A stretch of DNA of 64,000 bases from Mucilaginibacter cryoferens (GCF_014205845.1 NZ_JACHCR010000001.1:496001-560000); one strand, 5' to 3'. Counted from the first letter of the stretch, positions 1 to 9,876 are shown. Numbers and translations: made by a program. The notes: generated by a model not told the origin, from the sequence alone.

Positions 1-120
1 AAGCCGGGCAAATACCTCTATAAATATATTATTGACGGCAACTGGATAGCCGACCCCGCAAATAAATTATATGAACCTAACGAATATAATTCCCAAAATT
101 CTGTTTTATGGATAGAGTGA
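1..120 (+). CDS. C-terminal end of a glycogen-binding (CBM48/AMPK-type) domain protein, partial
   Basis: Only the last 39 codons are inside the window, and the gene is open at the left edge. The reading frame from base 1 gives a tail containing PGKYLYKYIIDGNW and DPANKLYEPNEYN, which is the end of an AMPK-type glycogen-recognition (CBM48/isoamylase N-terminal-like) beta-sandwich. That domain binds alpha-glucans. What precedes it is not visible, so the full function cannot be named. The TGA stop is at 118-120. Confidence 0.6.
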   Translation, partial: KPGKYLYKYIIDGNWIADPANKLYEPNEYNSQNSVLWIE

Positions 121-249
121 TTTGGTGAGTGACGAAAAGAGAATGGTGAGTAGCCGGCTAAACTATATGTATTGAAGTTAGTCCTTTATCATTTGTCCAA
201 AAATCCTTTATCTAAAAATCACTATATTAGCTACACCAGAATAAACATC

Positions 250-1041
250 ATGACTATCCCTATATACCAGGCTGATGCCTTTACAGCTCAATTATTTGGC
301 GGCAACCCGGCGGCTATTTGTCCGCTTACCGATTGGCTGCCCGATGCTACCATGCAAAAGATAGCCATTGAAAATAACCTGGCCGAAACCGCCTTTTTTG
401 TAAAAACCGAAACGGGCTACAAACTACGCTGGTTTACCCCCGAATATGAGATAGATCTTTGCGGCCACGCCACCCTGGCATCCGCCCATATATTGTTTAC
501 CGAACTGGGTTTTACCGGCGACGAAATTCATTTTGAAACTGCCAAAGCGGGCACCCTTCATATTAAACGCGATGGCGATAAATATACCATGGATTTCCCC
601 TCAAGGCCGCCCATCCCTATAGAGCCACCAAACGGACTGGCCGAGGCTTTAGGCGATAAACAGCCCCTGGCGTTTTACAGATCAAGAGATTATTTTTTGG
701 TTTACGAAACAGAACAAGACATCAAAGATATTACACCCGACTTTTTCGCGCTATCTAAAATGGATACCGTGGGCGTAATTGTAACAGCTCCCGGCGACAA
801 CTCCGACTTTGTATCGCGCTTCTTCGCACCCGGTGCGGGCATTGCCGAAGATCCGGTTACCGGCTCGGCGCATTGTAACCTTATCCCCTATTGGGCAAAA
901 AAACTGGGTAAAAACCAACTCCACGCCTACCAGATCTCGGCCCGCCGCGGCGAACTCTGGTGCGAGCTAAAAGGCGATCGTGTGCTGATGAGCGGCAAAG
1001 CGGTTACTTATTTAAAGGGGGAGATTTCGTTTGGTCATTAG
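250..1041 (+). CDS. PhzF-family isomerase/epimerase-like protein
   Basis: 263-aa protein of the PhzF (phenazine biosynthesis-like, diaminopimelate-epimerase fold) family. Visible family features are the N-terminal QADAFTAQLFGGNPAAICPL, the catalytic-type Glu in NNLAETAFF (about residue 46), FTPEYEIDLCGHATLASAH, and the C-terminal GIAEDPVTGSAHCNL. Members are mostly isomerases of unknown substrate, so the name does not imply phenazine synthesis. The ATG at 250 is preferred over an in-frame start at 172, because the extra 26 residues lie outside the family. The stop codon falls inside the first unit of a 7-bp tandem repeat. Confidence 0.85.
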   Translation: MTIPIYQADAFTAQLFGGNPAAICPLTDWLPDATMQKIAIENNLAETAFFVKTETGYKLRWFTPEYEIDLCGHATLASAHILFTELGFTGDEIHFETAKAGTLHIKRDGDKYTMDFPSRPPIPIEPPNGLAEALGDKQPLAFYRSRDYFLVYETEQDIKDITPDFFALSKMDTVGVIVTAPGDNSDFVSRFFAPGAGIAEDPVTGSAHCNLIPYWAKKLGKNQLHAYQISARRGELWCELKGDRVLMSGKAVTYLKGEISFGH

Positions 1042-1110
1042 TCATTAGTCATTAGTCATTAGTCATTAGTCATTAGTCATTAGTCATTAGTCATTAGTCA
1101 TTAGTCATTA
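1034..1110. repeat. (GTCATTA)x11 tandem repeat overlapping a stop codon
   Basis: Eleven perfect head-to-tail copies of the 7-mer GTCATTA (77 bp). The first copy contains the TAG stop (1039-1041) of the PhzF-like gene, so copy-number slippage would alter only the 3' untranslated region. Confidence 0.95.
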
Positions 1111-1125
1111 GTGGGAACTTGATTA

Positions 1126-1156
1126 AACTTGCTAAGTTTTAAAAACTTTGCAAGTT
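1126..1156. repeat. AACTTGC..GCAAGTT hairpin between phzF-like gene and smc
   Basis: Inverted repeat with 15-bp arms (1126-1140 and 1142-1156) and one mismatch. It resembles the hairpins at 26315-26346 and 39165-39197, so it is likely a member of a small dispersed palindrome family. The rest of 1111-1383 shows no convincing gene. Confidence 0.6.
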
Positions 1157-1383
1157 TCTCGCCGTTGAATAAATCTTTATTAATGACTGATAATGGCGTA
1201 TCCCTGTGTGCCGGGCTTTTAACTCCCGTGAGGTTTTGGCTTATGCCCGTTCAGAAAAAGTCCTTTATCCAAAAATCCTTGCTCGTTGCTCCAAAAAACC
1301 CTCTCTCCAAAAAAATACCAATAAAATCATTTTTTTATGATTACTTTGAAGGTTAAATTTTTGCAAGGGATACAACAATATAA

Positions 1384-4300
1384 ATGCAGCTTACCCGCTT
1401 AGAAATCAAGGGCTTTAAGAGTTTTGGAGATAAGATCACCATTAATTTTAATGAGGGTGTAACTGGTATTGTAGGTCCTAATGGCTGCGGTAAATCAAAC
1501 GTTGTGGATTCTATCCGCTGGGTATTGGGCGAGCAAAGCACCAAAATGCTGCGCTCGGAGAAAATGGATAACGTGATATTTAATGGCACCAAGAGCCGTA
1601 AAGCCGCCAACCTTGCCGAAGTTTCCCTTACTTTTGATAATACTAAAAACGTACTGCCTACAGATTATTCGCAGGTTACCATTACCCGTAAGCTTTACCG
1701 CACCGGCGAAAGCGAGTACCGCCTAAACGATGTACAGTGCCGTTTAAAAGATATTACCGATCTTTTCCTGGATACCGGCATCGGCTCCGACTCCTACTCC
1801 ATCATCGAGCTGCGGATGATAGACGAGATTATTACCAACAAAGAAGGTTCGCGCCGTAACCTGTTTGAGGAAGCATCTGGTATCTCTAAATACAAGCTTC
1901 GCAAAAAACAAACTTTTAATAAGCTAAAAGATACCGAAGCCGATCTGGAACGGGTGGAAGACCTGCTTTTTGAGATAGAAAAGAACCTGAAAACGCTGGA
2001 GAACCAGGCTAAAAAAACCGAGCGCTACTACCGTATAAAAGAACAATACAAGGCGTTAAGCATTATGCTGGCTTCGTTCCGCATTGTATCTTTCAGCGAA
2101 TCGTTAGGGAAAATACAAGATCTTGAGCAACAACAAAAAGTGGATAAAGGTGGCATTGTTGCCCAGATAGATACTTTAGAAGCTGCACTGCAACAGCAAA
2201 AGTTGGATAGCATAACCAAAGAGAAAAACCTATCGGTACAACAAAAAACTACCAACGAGTTTGTATCTAAAATTAGGGCTTACGAAAGCGATAAAAAGAT
2301 CAAGAACGAGCAGCTTAAGTTTCAACAGGATAAAGAATCGCGCTTAACCGAGGAGCTGGATAAGGATAAAAATCAGCTAAACCACGTTTTTTACAATATC
2401 AAGCGCCTATCCGAAGAAAAAGCTTTGGAGGATGAAACCCTGCAAACCATTAAAAACCGCCTGGCCGATTTAAAGGAAGCAGTTGATGAACTGCGCCTGC
2501 AACAAACATCGGCCCGTAACGAGCTTACGGAGATAACCGGCGTTAACACCCGCCTGCAAAACCAGGCGTATAAAGCCGAAAAGGATATCGACATACTTCA
2601 AATACAGCAACAGGCTTTGGAGCAGGAAAGCCAGCGTAATATGGAAGATACCACCAATAAGGAGGTAGAACTTTCGCATTTTAACCAGGTGGTTGCCGAG
2701 CTGGCCAACCGTAAAGAAACCCTGGACCATGATTACCAGTCGGCCCTTGATTTTGAGAATAAGCTGAAAGAGCAGATAGCAGAAACAGACAGCGAACTAA
2801 GTGTGGTAAAAGATACCATTATTAGAGAAAGCCGTAAACTGGATGCCAGGCAAAACGAATACAACCTTACCAAAAGCATGGTGGATAACCTGGAGGGTTT
2901 CCCCGAGTCGATCCGCTTTTTAAAGAAAAATACCGACTGGGCCAAAAATGCCCCCCTGTTTAGCGATGTATTGTTTTGTAAAGAGGAATACCGTGTAGCC
3001 ATTGAAAACTATCTGGAACCCCTGATGAACTATTACGTAGTTGAAAACTACGATGAAGCCATCAAAGCCATTCAGCTACTGAGTAATGCGGCGAGGGGCC
3101 GTGCACACTTTTTTATATTAGAAAGCTATAACGAAATTAGTCCCGTTAACCCGGTATTTGAAAATGCCGGCGCGGTATCGGCACTAAAGGTTATTGAGGT
3201 TGATAAACGCTACACCCAGCTATGCAACCATTTGTTAAAAGATGTTTACCTGGTTGATGATGACAAAGACCAGCAAATTAATAACGCCGCCCTGCCCGAA
3301 GGCGTGGTACTGATAGGCAAAAGCGGCAAGTTCAACAAATCTAAACATACCATGGCCGGTGGCTCGGTAGGTTTGTTTGAGGGTAAAAGGATAGGCCGGG
3401 CCAAAAACCTCGAGAACCTGGCTAAAGAGATTAAGGGGATTGAGAGCCTGGTTAATGCGCAAAAAAGCAAATCAGATGAGCTGCAAAGCAAACTTTCGGC
3501 TTTAAGGTCGTCAACAAAAACTGCCGAGATCAACGAGCAGCAGATGATCATCAACCGGTTAAACACCGAGTTGATTACCGTTAAAACCCGGCAGGAACAA
3601 TACCAGACATTTATTGAAAACAGTCTTAACCGCAAGGATGATATAGCCCGTAAAATTGAAGGCATCGAAGCCGAAATGGAAGCCCTGCACCCTCAACTGG
3701 CCGATTTAAAAGCGCAAAAGCAAATTCAAAGCGAATTGCTGATTGATAAGCAAGCCGATTTTAACGAACTGAACGAGTACGTATCGGTACAATCAAACGC
3801 CTTTAACCAGGAAAACATCCGCTTTCACCAGCAGCAAAATAAGGTATCGGGCCTGGTAAAAGATCTCGAATATAGGGATAATCAACAGGAAAGCCTGGAA
3901 GTACGCATCAAACAAAACAGCACCGAACTGGAAAAGGTAAAAATTGCCATACAGGATAACCTCAAGCAATCTGACAACTCCGACGATGACCTGCTGGGGA
4001 TGTATGAGCAAAAAGAAAACCTGGAAAAAGCTACCCAACAGGCCGAACAGGAGTACTACCAATGGCGCGGCATTATTACCGAAAACGAAAACGAGATAAC
4101 CGCCCTTCGCCGTAAAAAAGACAACCACGAGGTAATTGAGAACGAACTGCGCGACCAGCGTAATAACCTTAAACTAGAACTGAACGCCCTTAAAGAGCGC
4201 CTTTCGGTAGAGTTTAATATCGATATTGAAGACCTGCCCGAAACCGAAATCCCGGTTGAAAGCGAACAAGACCTGCGCGAAAAAGCCGACAAGCTAAAAA

Positions 4301-4923
4301 AACAGCTGGATGATTTTGGCGCTATCAACCCCATGGCCGTTGAGGCCTACAACGAGATGAATGAGCGCTATACCTTCATCCAGGCCCAGAAGAAGGATCT
4401 GAGCGAGGCTAAGGCATCGTTACTGGCCACCATACAGGAGATAGATGATACCGCCAAAGAGAAATTCATGCATGCCTTTATCATGGTACGCGAAAACTTT
4501 ATCAAAGTATTCCGCTCCCTGTTTAATGATGAAGACTCCTGCGACCTTGTACTTACCGATCCAAGCCATCCGCTGGAATCTGACATCGACATCATCGCGA
4601 AGCCAAAGGGTAAACGCCCGCTATCAATAAACCAGTTATCAGGCGGAGAAAAAACGCTGACGGCTACTGCCATCCTCTTCTCGCTGTACCTGCTAAAACC
4701 TGCTCCCTTTTGTATTTTCGACGAGGTTGATGCCCCGCTTGATGATACCAATATTGATAAGTTCAACAACATCATCCGCACCTTCTCTAAAGATTCGCAA
4801 TTCATCATTGTATCGCACAACAAACGCACCATTGCCAGCACCGATATTATTTACGGCGTAACCATGGTAGAGCAGGGAATATCCCGCGTGGTAGCAGTAG
4901 ATCTGCGCGAGCTTGCGGATTGA
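1384..4923 (+). CDS. smc: Chromosome segregation protein SMC
   Basis: 1179-aa Structural Maintenance of Chromosomes ATPase, which dimerises and acts with ScpA/ScpB in chromosome organisation and segregation. The N-terminal head has Walker A GPNGCGKS at residues 31-38. Two long coiled-coil arms rich in Q, E and K flank a central hinge (roughly 510-670, around the glycine-rich TMAGGSVGLFEGKRIGR segment). The C-terminal head has the ABC signature LSGGEKTLTA (about 1085) and Walker B FCIFDEVDAPLDD (about 1110-1120). The length is normal for the family. The ATG at 1384 opens directly on the conserved MQLTRLEIKGFKSFG, so the start is secure. scpA and scpB are not next to it. Confidence 0.97.
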   Translation: MQLTRLEIKGFKSFGDKITINFNEGVTGIVGPNGCGKSNVVDSIRWVLGEQSTKMLRSEKMDNVIFNGTKSRKAANLAEVSLTFDNTKNVLPTDYSQVTITRKLYRTGESEYRLNDVQCRLKDITDLFLDTGIGSDSYSIIELRMIDEIITNKEGSRRNLFEEASGISKYKLRKKQTFNKLKDTEADLERVEDLLFEIEKNLKTLENQAKKTERYYRIKEQYKALSIMLASFRIVSFSESLGKIQDLEQQQKVDKGGIVAQIDTLEAALQQQKLDSITKEKNLSVQQKTTNEFVSKIRAYESDKKIKNEQLKFQQDKESRLTEELDKDKNQLNHVFYNIKRLSEEKALEDETLQTIKNRLADLKEAVDELRLQQTSARNELTEITGVNTRLQNQAYKAEKDIDILQIQQQALEQESQRNMEDTTNKEVELSHFNQVVAELANRKETLDHDYQSALDFENKLKEQIAETDSELSVVKDTIIRESRKLDARQNEYNLTKSMVDNLEGFPESIRFLKKNTDWAKNAPLFSDVLFCKEEYRVAIENYLEPLMNYYVVENYDEAIKAIQLLSNAARGRAHFFILESYNEISPVNPVFENAGAVSALKVIEVDKRYTQLCNHLLKDVYLVDDDKDQQINNAALPEGVVLIGKSGKFNKSKHTMAGGSVGLFEGKRIGRAKNLENLAKEIKGIESLVNAQKSKSDELQSKLSALRSSTKTAEINEQQMIINRLNTELITVKTRQEQYQTFIENSLNRKDDIARKIEGIEAEMEALHPQLADLKAQKQIQSELLIDKQADFNELNEYVSVQSNAFNQENIRFHQQQNKVSGLVKDLEYRDNQQESLEVRIKQNSTELEKVKIAIQDNLKQSDNSDDDLLGMYEQKENLEKATQQAEQEYYQWRGIITENENEITALRRKKDNHEVIENELRDQRNNLKLELNALKERLSVEFNIDIEDLPETEIPVESEQDLREKADKLKKQLDDFGAINPMAVEAYNEMNERYTFIQAQKKDLSEAKASLLATIQEIDDTAKEKFMHAFIMVRENFIKVFRSLFNDEDSCDLVLTDPSHPLESDIDIIAKPKGKRPLSINQLSGGEKTLTATAILFSLYLLKPAPFCIFDEVDAPLDDTNIDKFNNIIRTFSKDSQFIIVSHNKRTIASTDIIYGVTMVEQGISRVVAVDLRELAD

Positions 4924-4978
4924 TGATTGCACAGACCTTAACTAAGCGCCCTGTTTAGTCGCATCATTTTTCTTCAAA
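4921..4978 (+). terminator. Possible imperfect terminator after smc
   Basis: Just past the smc stop, ATGATTGC pairs imperfectly with GCATCAT and is followed by five T. An inner ACTAA..TTAGT stem lies between them. The hairpin is long and mismatched, so this is only a candidate. Confidence 0.35.
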
Positions 4979-4987
4979 AAAAATATC

Positions 4988-5115
4988 ATTTCGATACGAG
5001 GTACGAGTGAGAAATCTTTGCCGATTTACAGAGAAAACCTACAAAGTTGGTACAGTAGGATGCAAAAGATTCCTCCTCACCCGCTTACGCAAGCCCAATG
5101 CTGTTCGTTCGAAAT
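4988..5115. repeat. Dispersed repeat with ATTTCG...CGAAAT ends
   Basis: The 300-bp gap between smc and sucC holds an imperfect palindromic element bounded by ATTTCG and CGAAAT. It contains GAGAAATC and its counterpart GATTCCTC. No gene is seen here. Confidence 0.5.
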
Positions 5116-5177
5116 AACAACGGTTTCATAATCGTAATAATATTAAAACGATGTGGGAGTTAGGTTTGGATTTAAGC

Positions 5178-5204
5178 AAAAAAAAGGGGCACAAGGCCCC
5201 TTCT
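5178..5204 (-). terminator. Intrinsic terminator of sucC
   Basis: On the minus strand AAGGGGC / GCCCCTT arms (5184-5190, 5196-5202) with a 5-nt loop are followed by a run of eight T. This sits 25 bp past the sucC stop, a textbook rho-independent terminator. Confidence 0.9.
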
Positions 5205-5226
5205 TCAATATATTGTTATTGGCAAA

Positions 5227-6420
5227 TTACAAAGCCAATACTTCTTTTACTCTTTCTGCAGCTTCTTTAAGCAGTATAGCCGAGAATACTTTAAGGCCCG
5301 AATTATCTATCAGTGCTTTTGCTTCGGCAGCGTTGGTGCCTTGTAAACGTACGATAATTGGTACAGGGATGTTGCCAATTTCCTGGTAAGCATCAATAAC
5401 ACCTTGTGCAACACGGTCGCAACGAACGATACCACCAAAAATATTGATGAGGATAGCTTTTACGTTAGGATCGCTCAGGATGATGTTGAAACCTGCTTTA
5501 ACGGTTTCGGCATTGGCAGTACCGCCAACATCCAGGAAGTTGGCAGGCTCGCCACCGGCAATTTTAATAATATCCATGGTTGCCATAGCTAAACCGGCAC
5601 CGTTAACCATACAGCCTACGTTACCGTCAAGCTTTACATAGTTAAGGTTTGATTTACTTGCTTCAACCTCGGTTGGATCTTCTTCATCTGTATCGCGCAT
5701 CGCAGCGTAATCCGGGTGACGGTAAAGGGCGTTATCATCAATATTAACCTTGGCATCAACAGCTAAAATTTTGTTATCAGATGTTTTTAAAACCGGGTTA
5801 ATTTCAAATTGAGACGAGTCTGTAGCATCGTAAGCTTTGTATAAAGCAGCGATAAACTTGGTCATATCTTTAAAAGCCTCGCCCGATAAGCCTAAGTTAA
5901 AAGCTATTTTACGGGTTTGGAAACCTTGTAAACCAACTTTAGGGTCAATCTCTTCTTTAAATATCAGCTCGGGAGTTGAGTGTGCAACTTCTTCAATATC
6001 CATACCGCCTTCGGTGCTGTACATAATAATGTTACGGCCTTTAGCACGATCGAGCAGTACGCTCATGTAAAACTCTTTGGTTTCGCTTTCGCCCGGATAG
6101 TAAACATCCTGAGCTACTAAAATTTTCTTTACCTTTTTACCTTCTGGTCCGGTTTGCGGGGTAACTAACTGCATGCCAATAATATTGCCGGCAATTTCCT
6201 TAACCTGATCGAGGTTTTTGGCCAGCTTTACGCCACCACCTTTACCGCGACCACCAGCGTGGATCTGTGCTTTTATCACTACCCAGCTCGATCCCAGGTC
6301 TTCTTTCAATTTTTGGGCAGCTGCAACAGCCTCTTCGGGTGTATCAGCAACTATGCCTTCCTGTACTCTTACGCCAAAGCTCTTTAATATCGCTTTGCCC
6401 TGATATTCGTGAATATTCAT
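5227..6420 (-). CDS. sucC: Succinate--CoA ligase [ADP-forming] subunit beta
   Basis: 397-aa beta subunit of succinyl-CoA synthetase, the TCA-cycle enzyme that couples succinyl-CoA cleavage to ADP/GDP phosphorylation. The N-terminus [16 protein letters not shown], the ATP-grasp segment [31 protein letters not shown] and the C-terminal [17 protein letters not shown] are all characteristic. Length is standard. sucD is not adjacent, so the two subunits are encoded apart. The gene is monocistronic here, with its own terminator at 5178-5204 and a repeat-rich promoter region upstream. Confidence 0.97.
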   Translation of the reverse strand: MNIHEYQGKAILKSFGVRVQEGIVADTPEEAVAAAQKLKEDLGSSWVVIKAQIHAGGRGKGGGVKLAKNLDQVKEIAGNIIGMQLVTPQTGPEGKKVKKILVAQDVYYPGESETKEFYMSVLLDRAKGRNIIMYSTEGGMDIEEVAHSTPELIFKEEIDPKVGLQGFQTRKIAFNLGLSGEAFKDMTKFIAALYKAYDATDSSQFEINPVLKTSDNKILAVDAKVNIDDNALYRHPDYAAMRDTDEEDPTEVEASKSNLNYVKLDGNVGCMVNGAGLAMATMDIIKIAGGEPANFLDVGGTANAETVKAGFNIILSDPNVKAILINIFGGIVRCDRVAQGVIDAYQEIGNIPVPIIVRLQGTNAAEAKALIDNSGLKVFSAILLKEAAERVKEVLAL

Positions 6421-6457
6421 GCTTTTTGAAGAATTTGCGGTAAAGCTACAATTTAGT

Positions 6458-6700
6458 ATGAAGTATCAAGTATCAAGTAGCAAGAATTTTTGATTAGTAT
6501 CAAGTAGGCAGTATCAGGTATCAAGATTTTGACTTTCGGACAAAAAAACCTTCGGATTTAGTTTCATACAGTTGTCTTGATACTAACTACTTAATACTAC
6601 TACCCGCAGCAGTCTTGATACTTGATACTAATTACTCGCTACTACTACCCCAGTTGTCTTGATACCTGATACTAACTACTTGATACCACTTCTAACTACT
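6458..6700. repeat. Cluster of GTCTTGATACTTGATACTA-type repeats
   Basis: The divergent gap between sucC and the ABC ATPase carries many short degenerate copies of TTGATACT / ACTACTTGATAC in both orientations. The same text recurs at 13536-13562 and 16793-16826. Apart from the -7 box at its right end, nothing else is recognised. Confidence 0.6.
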
Positions 6701-6714
6701 TACGACTAAAAAAT

Positions 6715-6722
6715 TATCTTTG
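6715..6722 (+). promoter_or_regulatory. -7 box TATCTTTG, 3 nt before ATG
   Basis: Matches the Bacteroidota sigma-A -7 consensus TAnnTTTG. Its last base is only three nucleotides before the ATG at 6726, implying a leaderless or nearly leaderless mRNA. No clear -33 TTTG was found. Confidence 0.6.
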
Positions 6723-6725
6723 TAC

Positions 6726-7379
6726 ATGCTTAAAGCCAAATCTATCTATAAATCGTACGGGCAGCTGCAAATATTAAAAGGGGTTGACCTGGAGGTTGAG
6801 CGTGGCGAAATTGTTACCATTGTTGGTGCATCGGGTGCCGGTAAAAGCTCGTTGCTTAATATTTTGGGCACGCTTGACAGGCCCGATTCCGGTCAGCTTT
6901 ATATTAATGATATAGAGTTGAGTAAGCTAAGCAATAAAAGTTTGAGTGATTTCAGGAACCGTAAAATTGGTTTTATCTTCCAGTTTCACCACCTGCTGGC
7001 CGAGTTTAGCGCCATCGAAAATGTGTGTATTCCCGCCTTTATAGCCGGTGTATCAAAATCTGATGCCGAGAAAAAAGCTAAAGAACTGCTTGATTTGCTG
7101 GGGTTAAAAGACAGGATGAGCCATAAACCCAACGAGCTATCTGGCGGCGAGCAGCAACGGGTAGCCGTTGCAAGGGCCCTCATCAATAGTCCGGCCCTTA
7201 TATTTGCCGATGAGCCCTCGGGTAACCTCGATTCGGTAAACGCGCTGGAGCTTCATGAACTTTTCATTAAGCTGCGTAAAGATTTTAATCAAACCTTTGT
7301 AATTGTAACCCATAATGAAGACCTTGCCAACTTATCTGATCGTACGGTGATGATGAAGGATGGCTTAATTGTACATTAG
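6726..7379 (+). CDS. ABC transporter ATP-binding protein, LolD/MacB type
   Basis: 217-aa ATPase of the LolD/MacB/FtsE class, which powers lipoprotein release or efflux together with FtsX-like permeases. Visible motifs are Walker A GASGAGKS (residues 34-41), Q-loop region [14 protein letters not shown], signature [15 protein letters not shown], Walker [15 protein letters not shown] and the switch His in [11 protein letters not shown] LolD role fits best, but no permease gene is adjacent. A TTG at 6720 is also in frame but belongs to the -7 box, so ATG 6726 is chosen. The next gene starts 12 bp downstream, consistent with an operon. Confidence 0.85.
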   Translation: MLKAKSIYKSYGQLQILKGVDLEVERGEIVTIVGASGAGKSSLLNILGTLDRPDSGQLYINDIELSKLSNKSLSDFRNRKIGFIFQFHHLLAEFSAIENVCIPAFIAGVSKSDAEKKAKELLDLLGLKDRMSHKPNELSGGEQQRVAVARALINSPALIFADEPSGNLDSVNALELHELFIKLRKDFNQTFVIVTHNEDLANLSDRTVMMKDGLIVH

Positions 7380-7391
7380 CGCTAAAATAAA

Positions 7392-7700
7392 TTGAAGATA
7401 CTCGTAACTGCAGCCAACTCCGCACAGGCCTATAAGCTAAAAAACAAACTGAACGCCGATGATATTACCCTGGGCGACTATATGGATCTGCCCGATTTTA
7501 TGCTGAAGCCGGGCCAGCTGATACGCCTGCCTAACCCGCAATCGGCCAGCTATACGCACGAAATGCTGGCCCTTTGTTTAGATTTGGGTGTAGATGAAGT
7601 GTACCTGCTGCGCGAACCCGAATTTGCTTTGATACAACAATCTGAAGTGTTATTTAATGAGTATAATATAAAAATTGTGGCTGGGGTTAATGAAATATAA
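7392..7700 (+). CDS. Conserved hypothetical protein, pre-ATP-grasp-like
   Basis: 102-aa protein starting at TTG (MKILVTAANSAQAYKLKNKL). The N-terminal MKILVTAA strand followed by short alternating helices and strands resembles the N-terminal domain that precedes ATP-grasp enzymes, but no catalytic domain follows. It lies 12 bp after the LolD-type gene and overlaps the next gene by 11 bp, so the three are probably cotranscribed. No enzymatic function can be assigned. Confidence 0.7.
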   Translation: MKILVTAANSAQAYKLKNKLNADDITLGDYMDLPDFMLKPGQLIRLPNPQSASYTHEMLALCLDLGVDEVYLLREPEFALIQQSEVLFNEYNIKIVAGVNEI

Positions 7701-8298
7701 AGATATAGACAAACGCAAAACAGCGTTTATACTGGAGCTGGATGATGTTTTATTCCCGGCCAAAGATTATATATACCAGGTTTACTACCTGTTTGCCAAC
7801 ATGCTGGAGTATGTAGAACTGGTTGATGCCCAACAAACAACCAAATTGATGACCGACACGTATATAAGTGAAGGAGCAGATTTTGTTTTTGACGCGGTTG
7901 CCCAACAGTTTCCGGTTGCCGAAAAGTACCGGGATAAATTCGACAACCTGTTTATTACCGCCAAGCTGCCCCTGAAGTTGCTTTTATACCAGAATATGCT
8001 TACCTTGATACAAGATGTTGTGGTTGACCGTAAAAAACTGTTTATTGTAACCAACGGTAATGTACTGCAACAAGTAAATAAAATAAAACAGGTAGAGTGG
8101 CATAAACTCGAACCTTATTTAACCTGTTATTTTGCTGAGGAAACTGCGCCAAAGCCCGAACCCGACGTATTACACCTGCTTATGCAGGAACATAGCCTGC
8201 AACGAAGGGATATTTTAATGATAGGAAACGCCGTGGTTGACAGCCTGTGTGCCGAAACTGTTGGAATAGACTATTTAAACGTCGACAAGTTTTTGTAA
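7690..8298 (+). CDS. HAD-superfamily-like protein with altered catalytic residues
   Basis: 202-aa protein with the overall HAD phosphatase layout: motif I region AFILELDDVLFP, a helical cap, motif II LFIVTNGN, motif III Lys in APKPEPDVL and motif IV ILMIGNAVVDSLCAETVG. In active HAD enzymes motif I is DxDx(T/V) and motif IV is GDxxxD. Here the nucleophile position is Glu16 instead of Asp, and the first motif IV acid is Asn. That suggests loss or change of phosphatase activity. The ATG at 7690 overlaps the previous gene by 11 bp. A TTG five codons earlier is less likely. Confidence 0.75.
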   Translation: MKYKDIDKRKTAFILELDDVLFPAKDYIYQVYYLFANMLEYVELVDAQQTTKLMTDTYISEGADFVFDAVAQQFPVAEKYRDKFDNLFITAKLPLKLLLYQNMLTLIQDVVVDRKKLFIVTNGNVLQQVNKIKQVEWHKLEPYLTCYFAEETAPKPEPDVLHLLMQEHSLQRRDILMIGNAVVDSLCAETVGIDYLNVDKFL

Positions 8299-8355
8299 CG
8301 TTTGTATGTAACATACTAATTTTTATTTCGTTAACACATTTATAGCCCATTTCCC

Positions 8356-9876
8356 ATGAAGAGAATATTTTACTACGCACTTGTACTTTCCGTTGGTTTG
8401 TTATCGGCCTGTAAAAAGGATAAAAAAATAATTGTTGCCCCCGGCGATACCGCGGTAATTACCCCGGCAGCCTTTGATCTCATCAGAGATTCGGTTTATT
8501 TGTACACCAAAGAAACCTATTTATGGTATGATGCCCTACCCGATTATAAAACCTTTGCGCCTCGCTCATTTACCGGCTCAGATGCCCTTACCGCTTTAAC
8601 CAGCGAGGTTGATAAAATGTCGCAATACAAAATAAACCCGGCAACAGGTTTACCATATGAGTATTATGCGGCGGCTCCGGGCGAAGCCAAGTATTCATTT
8701 ATTGATGATGGATCGGTATCAACCGAATTGGGCGGCACCAATGGCGACTTTGGATTTTCGGTATTTTACAATAATCTGGACCATACCGACTTGCGTATCA
8801 AATATGTTTATGATACATCGCCGGCATCCCTAGCAGGTATTAAAAGAGGTTACCGGATAACTAAAATCAATGGTCGCACCAGTTTAAACGCCGATAATAA
8901 CAGCGATTTAAACTTTGTAATAGCGGCTATTTTTGGCACCTCATCTACTATTAGTATGACGCTTTTAAAGCCGGATAATACAAGCGTGGATGTTACTTTA
9001 AAAACAGCAACATATACCACAAATCCGGTTTTAACCTATAAGGTTATTAACGTGAGCGATACTAAAAAAGTGGGCTACATTGTTTTTAACACTTTTACTG
9101 TAGTTAGTAACGCGGGCCCTCAATTGTTAAAAGCCTTTACCGATTTTACTACCGCCGGTATTACCGATCTGGTTGTTGATTTACGTTACAACGGCGGCGG
9201 CAGCGTTGAAACTGCCGAGTACCTGGATAACCTTATTGCACCGGCCTCAAATACCGGTAACCAAATGTTTACCTATTACTATAATGATAAGCTGCAGGCC
9301 GATAATCACCCGTTACTAAGCGCTATTTATTCTATTAATAAAGGCGACTTTTTGCCAGCCAATAACCAGGTAAAGTTTGCCAAAATTGGCTCACTCAATA
9401 TAAACAGGGTGTTTTTTATTATAACAGGCGCAACGGCATCGGCCAGCGAGTTAACTATTAATAACCTGCGCCCGCATATGGATGTGCAGTTTATTGGGCG
9501 CACAAGCTATGGTAAACCGGTAGGCTTTTTCGCTATCGATATTAACAAATACCAGCTATATGTACCCCAGTTTGAGACCAGAAACTCGGCCAACCAGGGC
9601 GGTTATTATTCTGGCATGAAACCCGACACTACCGGCTACCCCGGTGTATTTGATAATGATGATGTAACCAAAGATTTTGGCGATACCTCAGAGGTATTGC
9701 TTCACCACGCGCTTAACTACGTTAAAAACGGCACCTTTGCCGTTACCGGGCCAAAAATTCAAAGCCTTTCTAAAACACAGGCATTATCAGATGCGCAGCT
9801 TAAGCACGTTACAGACAAACTAAACAACCGTAAATCAACCCTGATGATCAACGAGAAAACGCTTCGCCGTAAATAA
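8356..9876 (+). CDS. S41-family (C-terminal processing type) peptidase lipoprotein
   Basis: 506-aa exported serine protease. The N-terminus is a lipoprotein signal with lipobox LLSAC (Cys19), so the protein should be membrane anchored in the envelope. A PDZ-like segment (about 145-215, with ASLAGIKRGYRITKING) is followed by the S41 core: VVDLRYNGGGS (about 274-284), the nucleophile region ATASASEL (about 358-364) and the general-base Lys in RTSYGKPVG (about 387). It stands alone between the HAD-like gene and its own terminator. The substrate is unknown. Confidence 0.88.
   Translation: MKRIFYYALVLSVGLLSACKKDKKIIVAPGDTAVITPAAFDLIRDSVYLYTKETYLWYDALPDYKTFAPRSFTGSDALTALTSEVDKMSQYKINPATGLPYEYYAAAPGEAKYSFIDDGSVSTELGGTNGDFGFSVFYNNLDHTDLRIKYVYDTSPASLAGIKRGYRITKINGRTSLNADNNSDLNFVIAAIFGTSSTISMTLLKPDNTSVDVTLKTATYTTNPVLTYKVINVSDTKKVGYIVFNTFTVVSNAGPQLLKAFTDFTTAGITDLVVDLRYNGGGSVETAEYLDNLIAPASNTGNQMFTYYYNDKLQADNHPLLSAIYSINKGDFLPANNQVKFAKIGSLNINRVFFIITGATASASELTINNLRPHMDVQFIGRTSYGKPVGFFAIDINKYQLYVPQFETRNSANQGGYYSGMKPDTTGYPGVFDNDDVTKDFGDTSEVLLHHALNYVKNGTFAVTGPKIQSLSKTQALSDAQLKHVTDKLNNRKSTLMINEKTLRRK

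Noticed and set aside
1129..1356. 75-codon frame between the PhzF-like gene and smc
   Set aside because: Covers a hairpin and repeat text with no protein family and no promoter box. Composition is that of spacer DNA.
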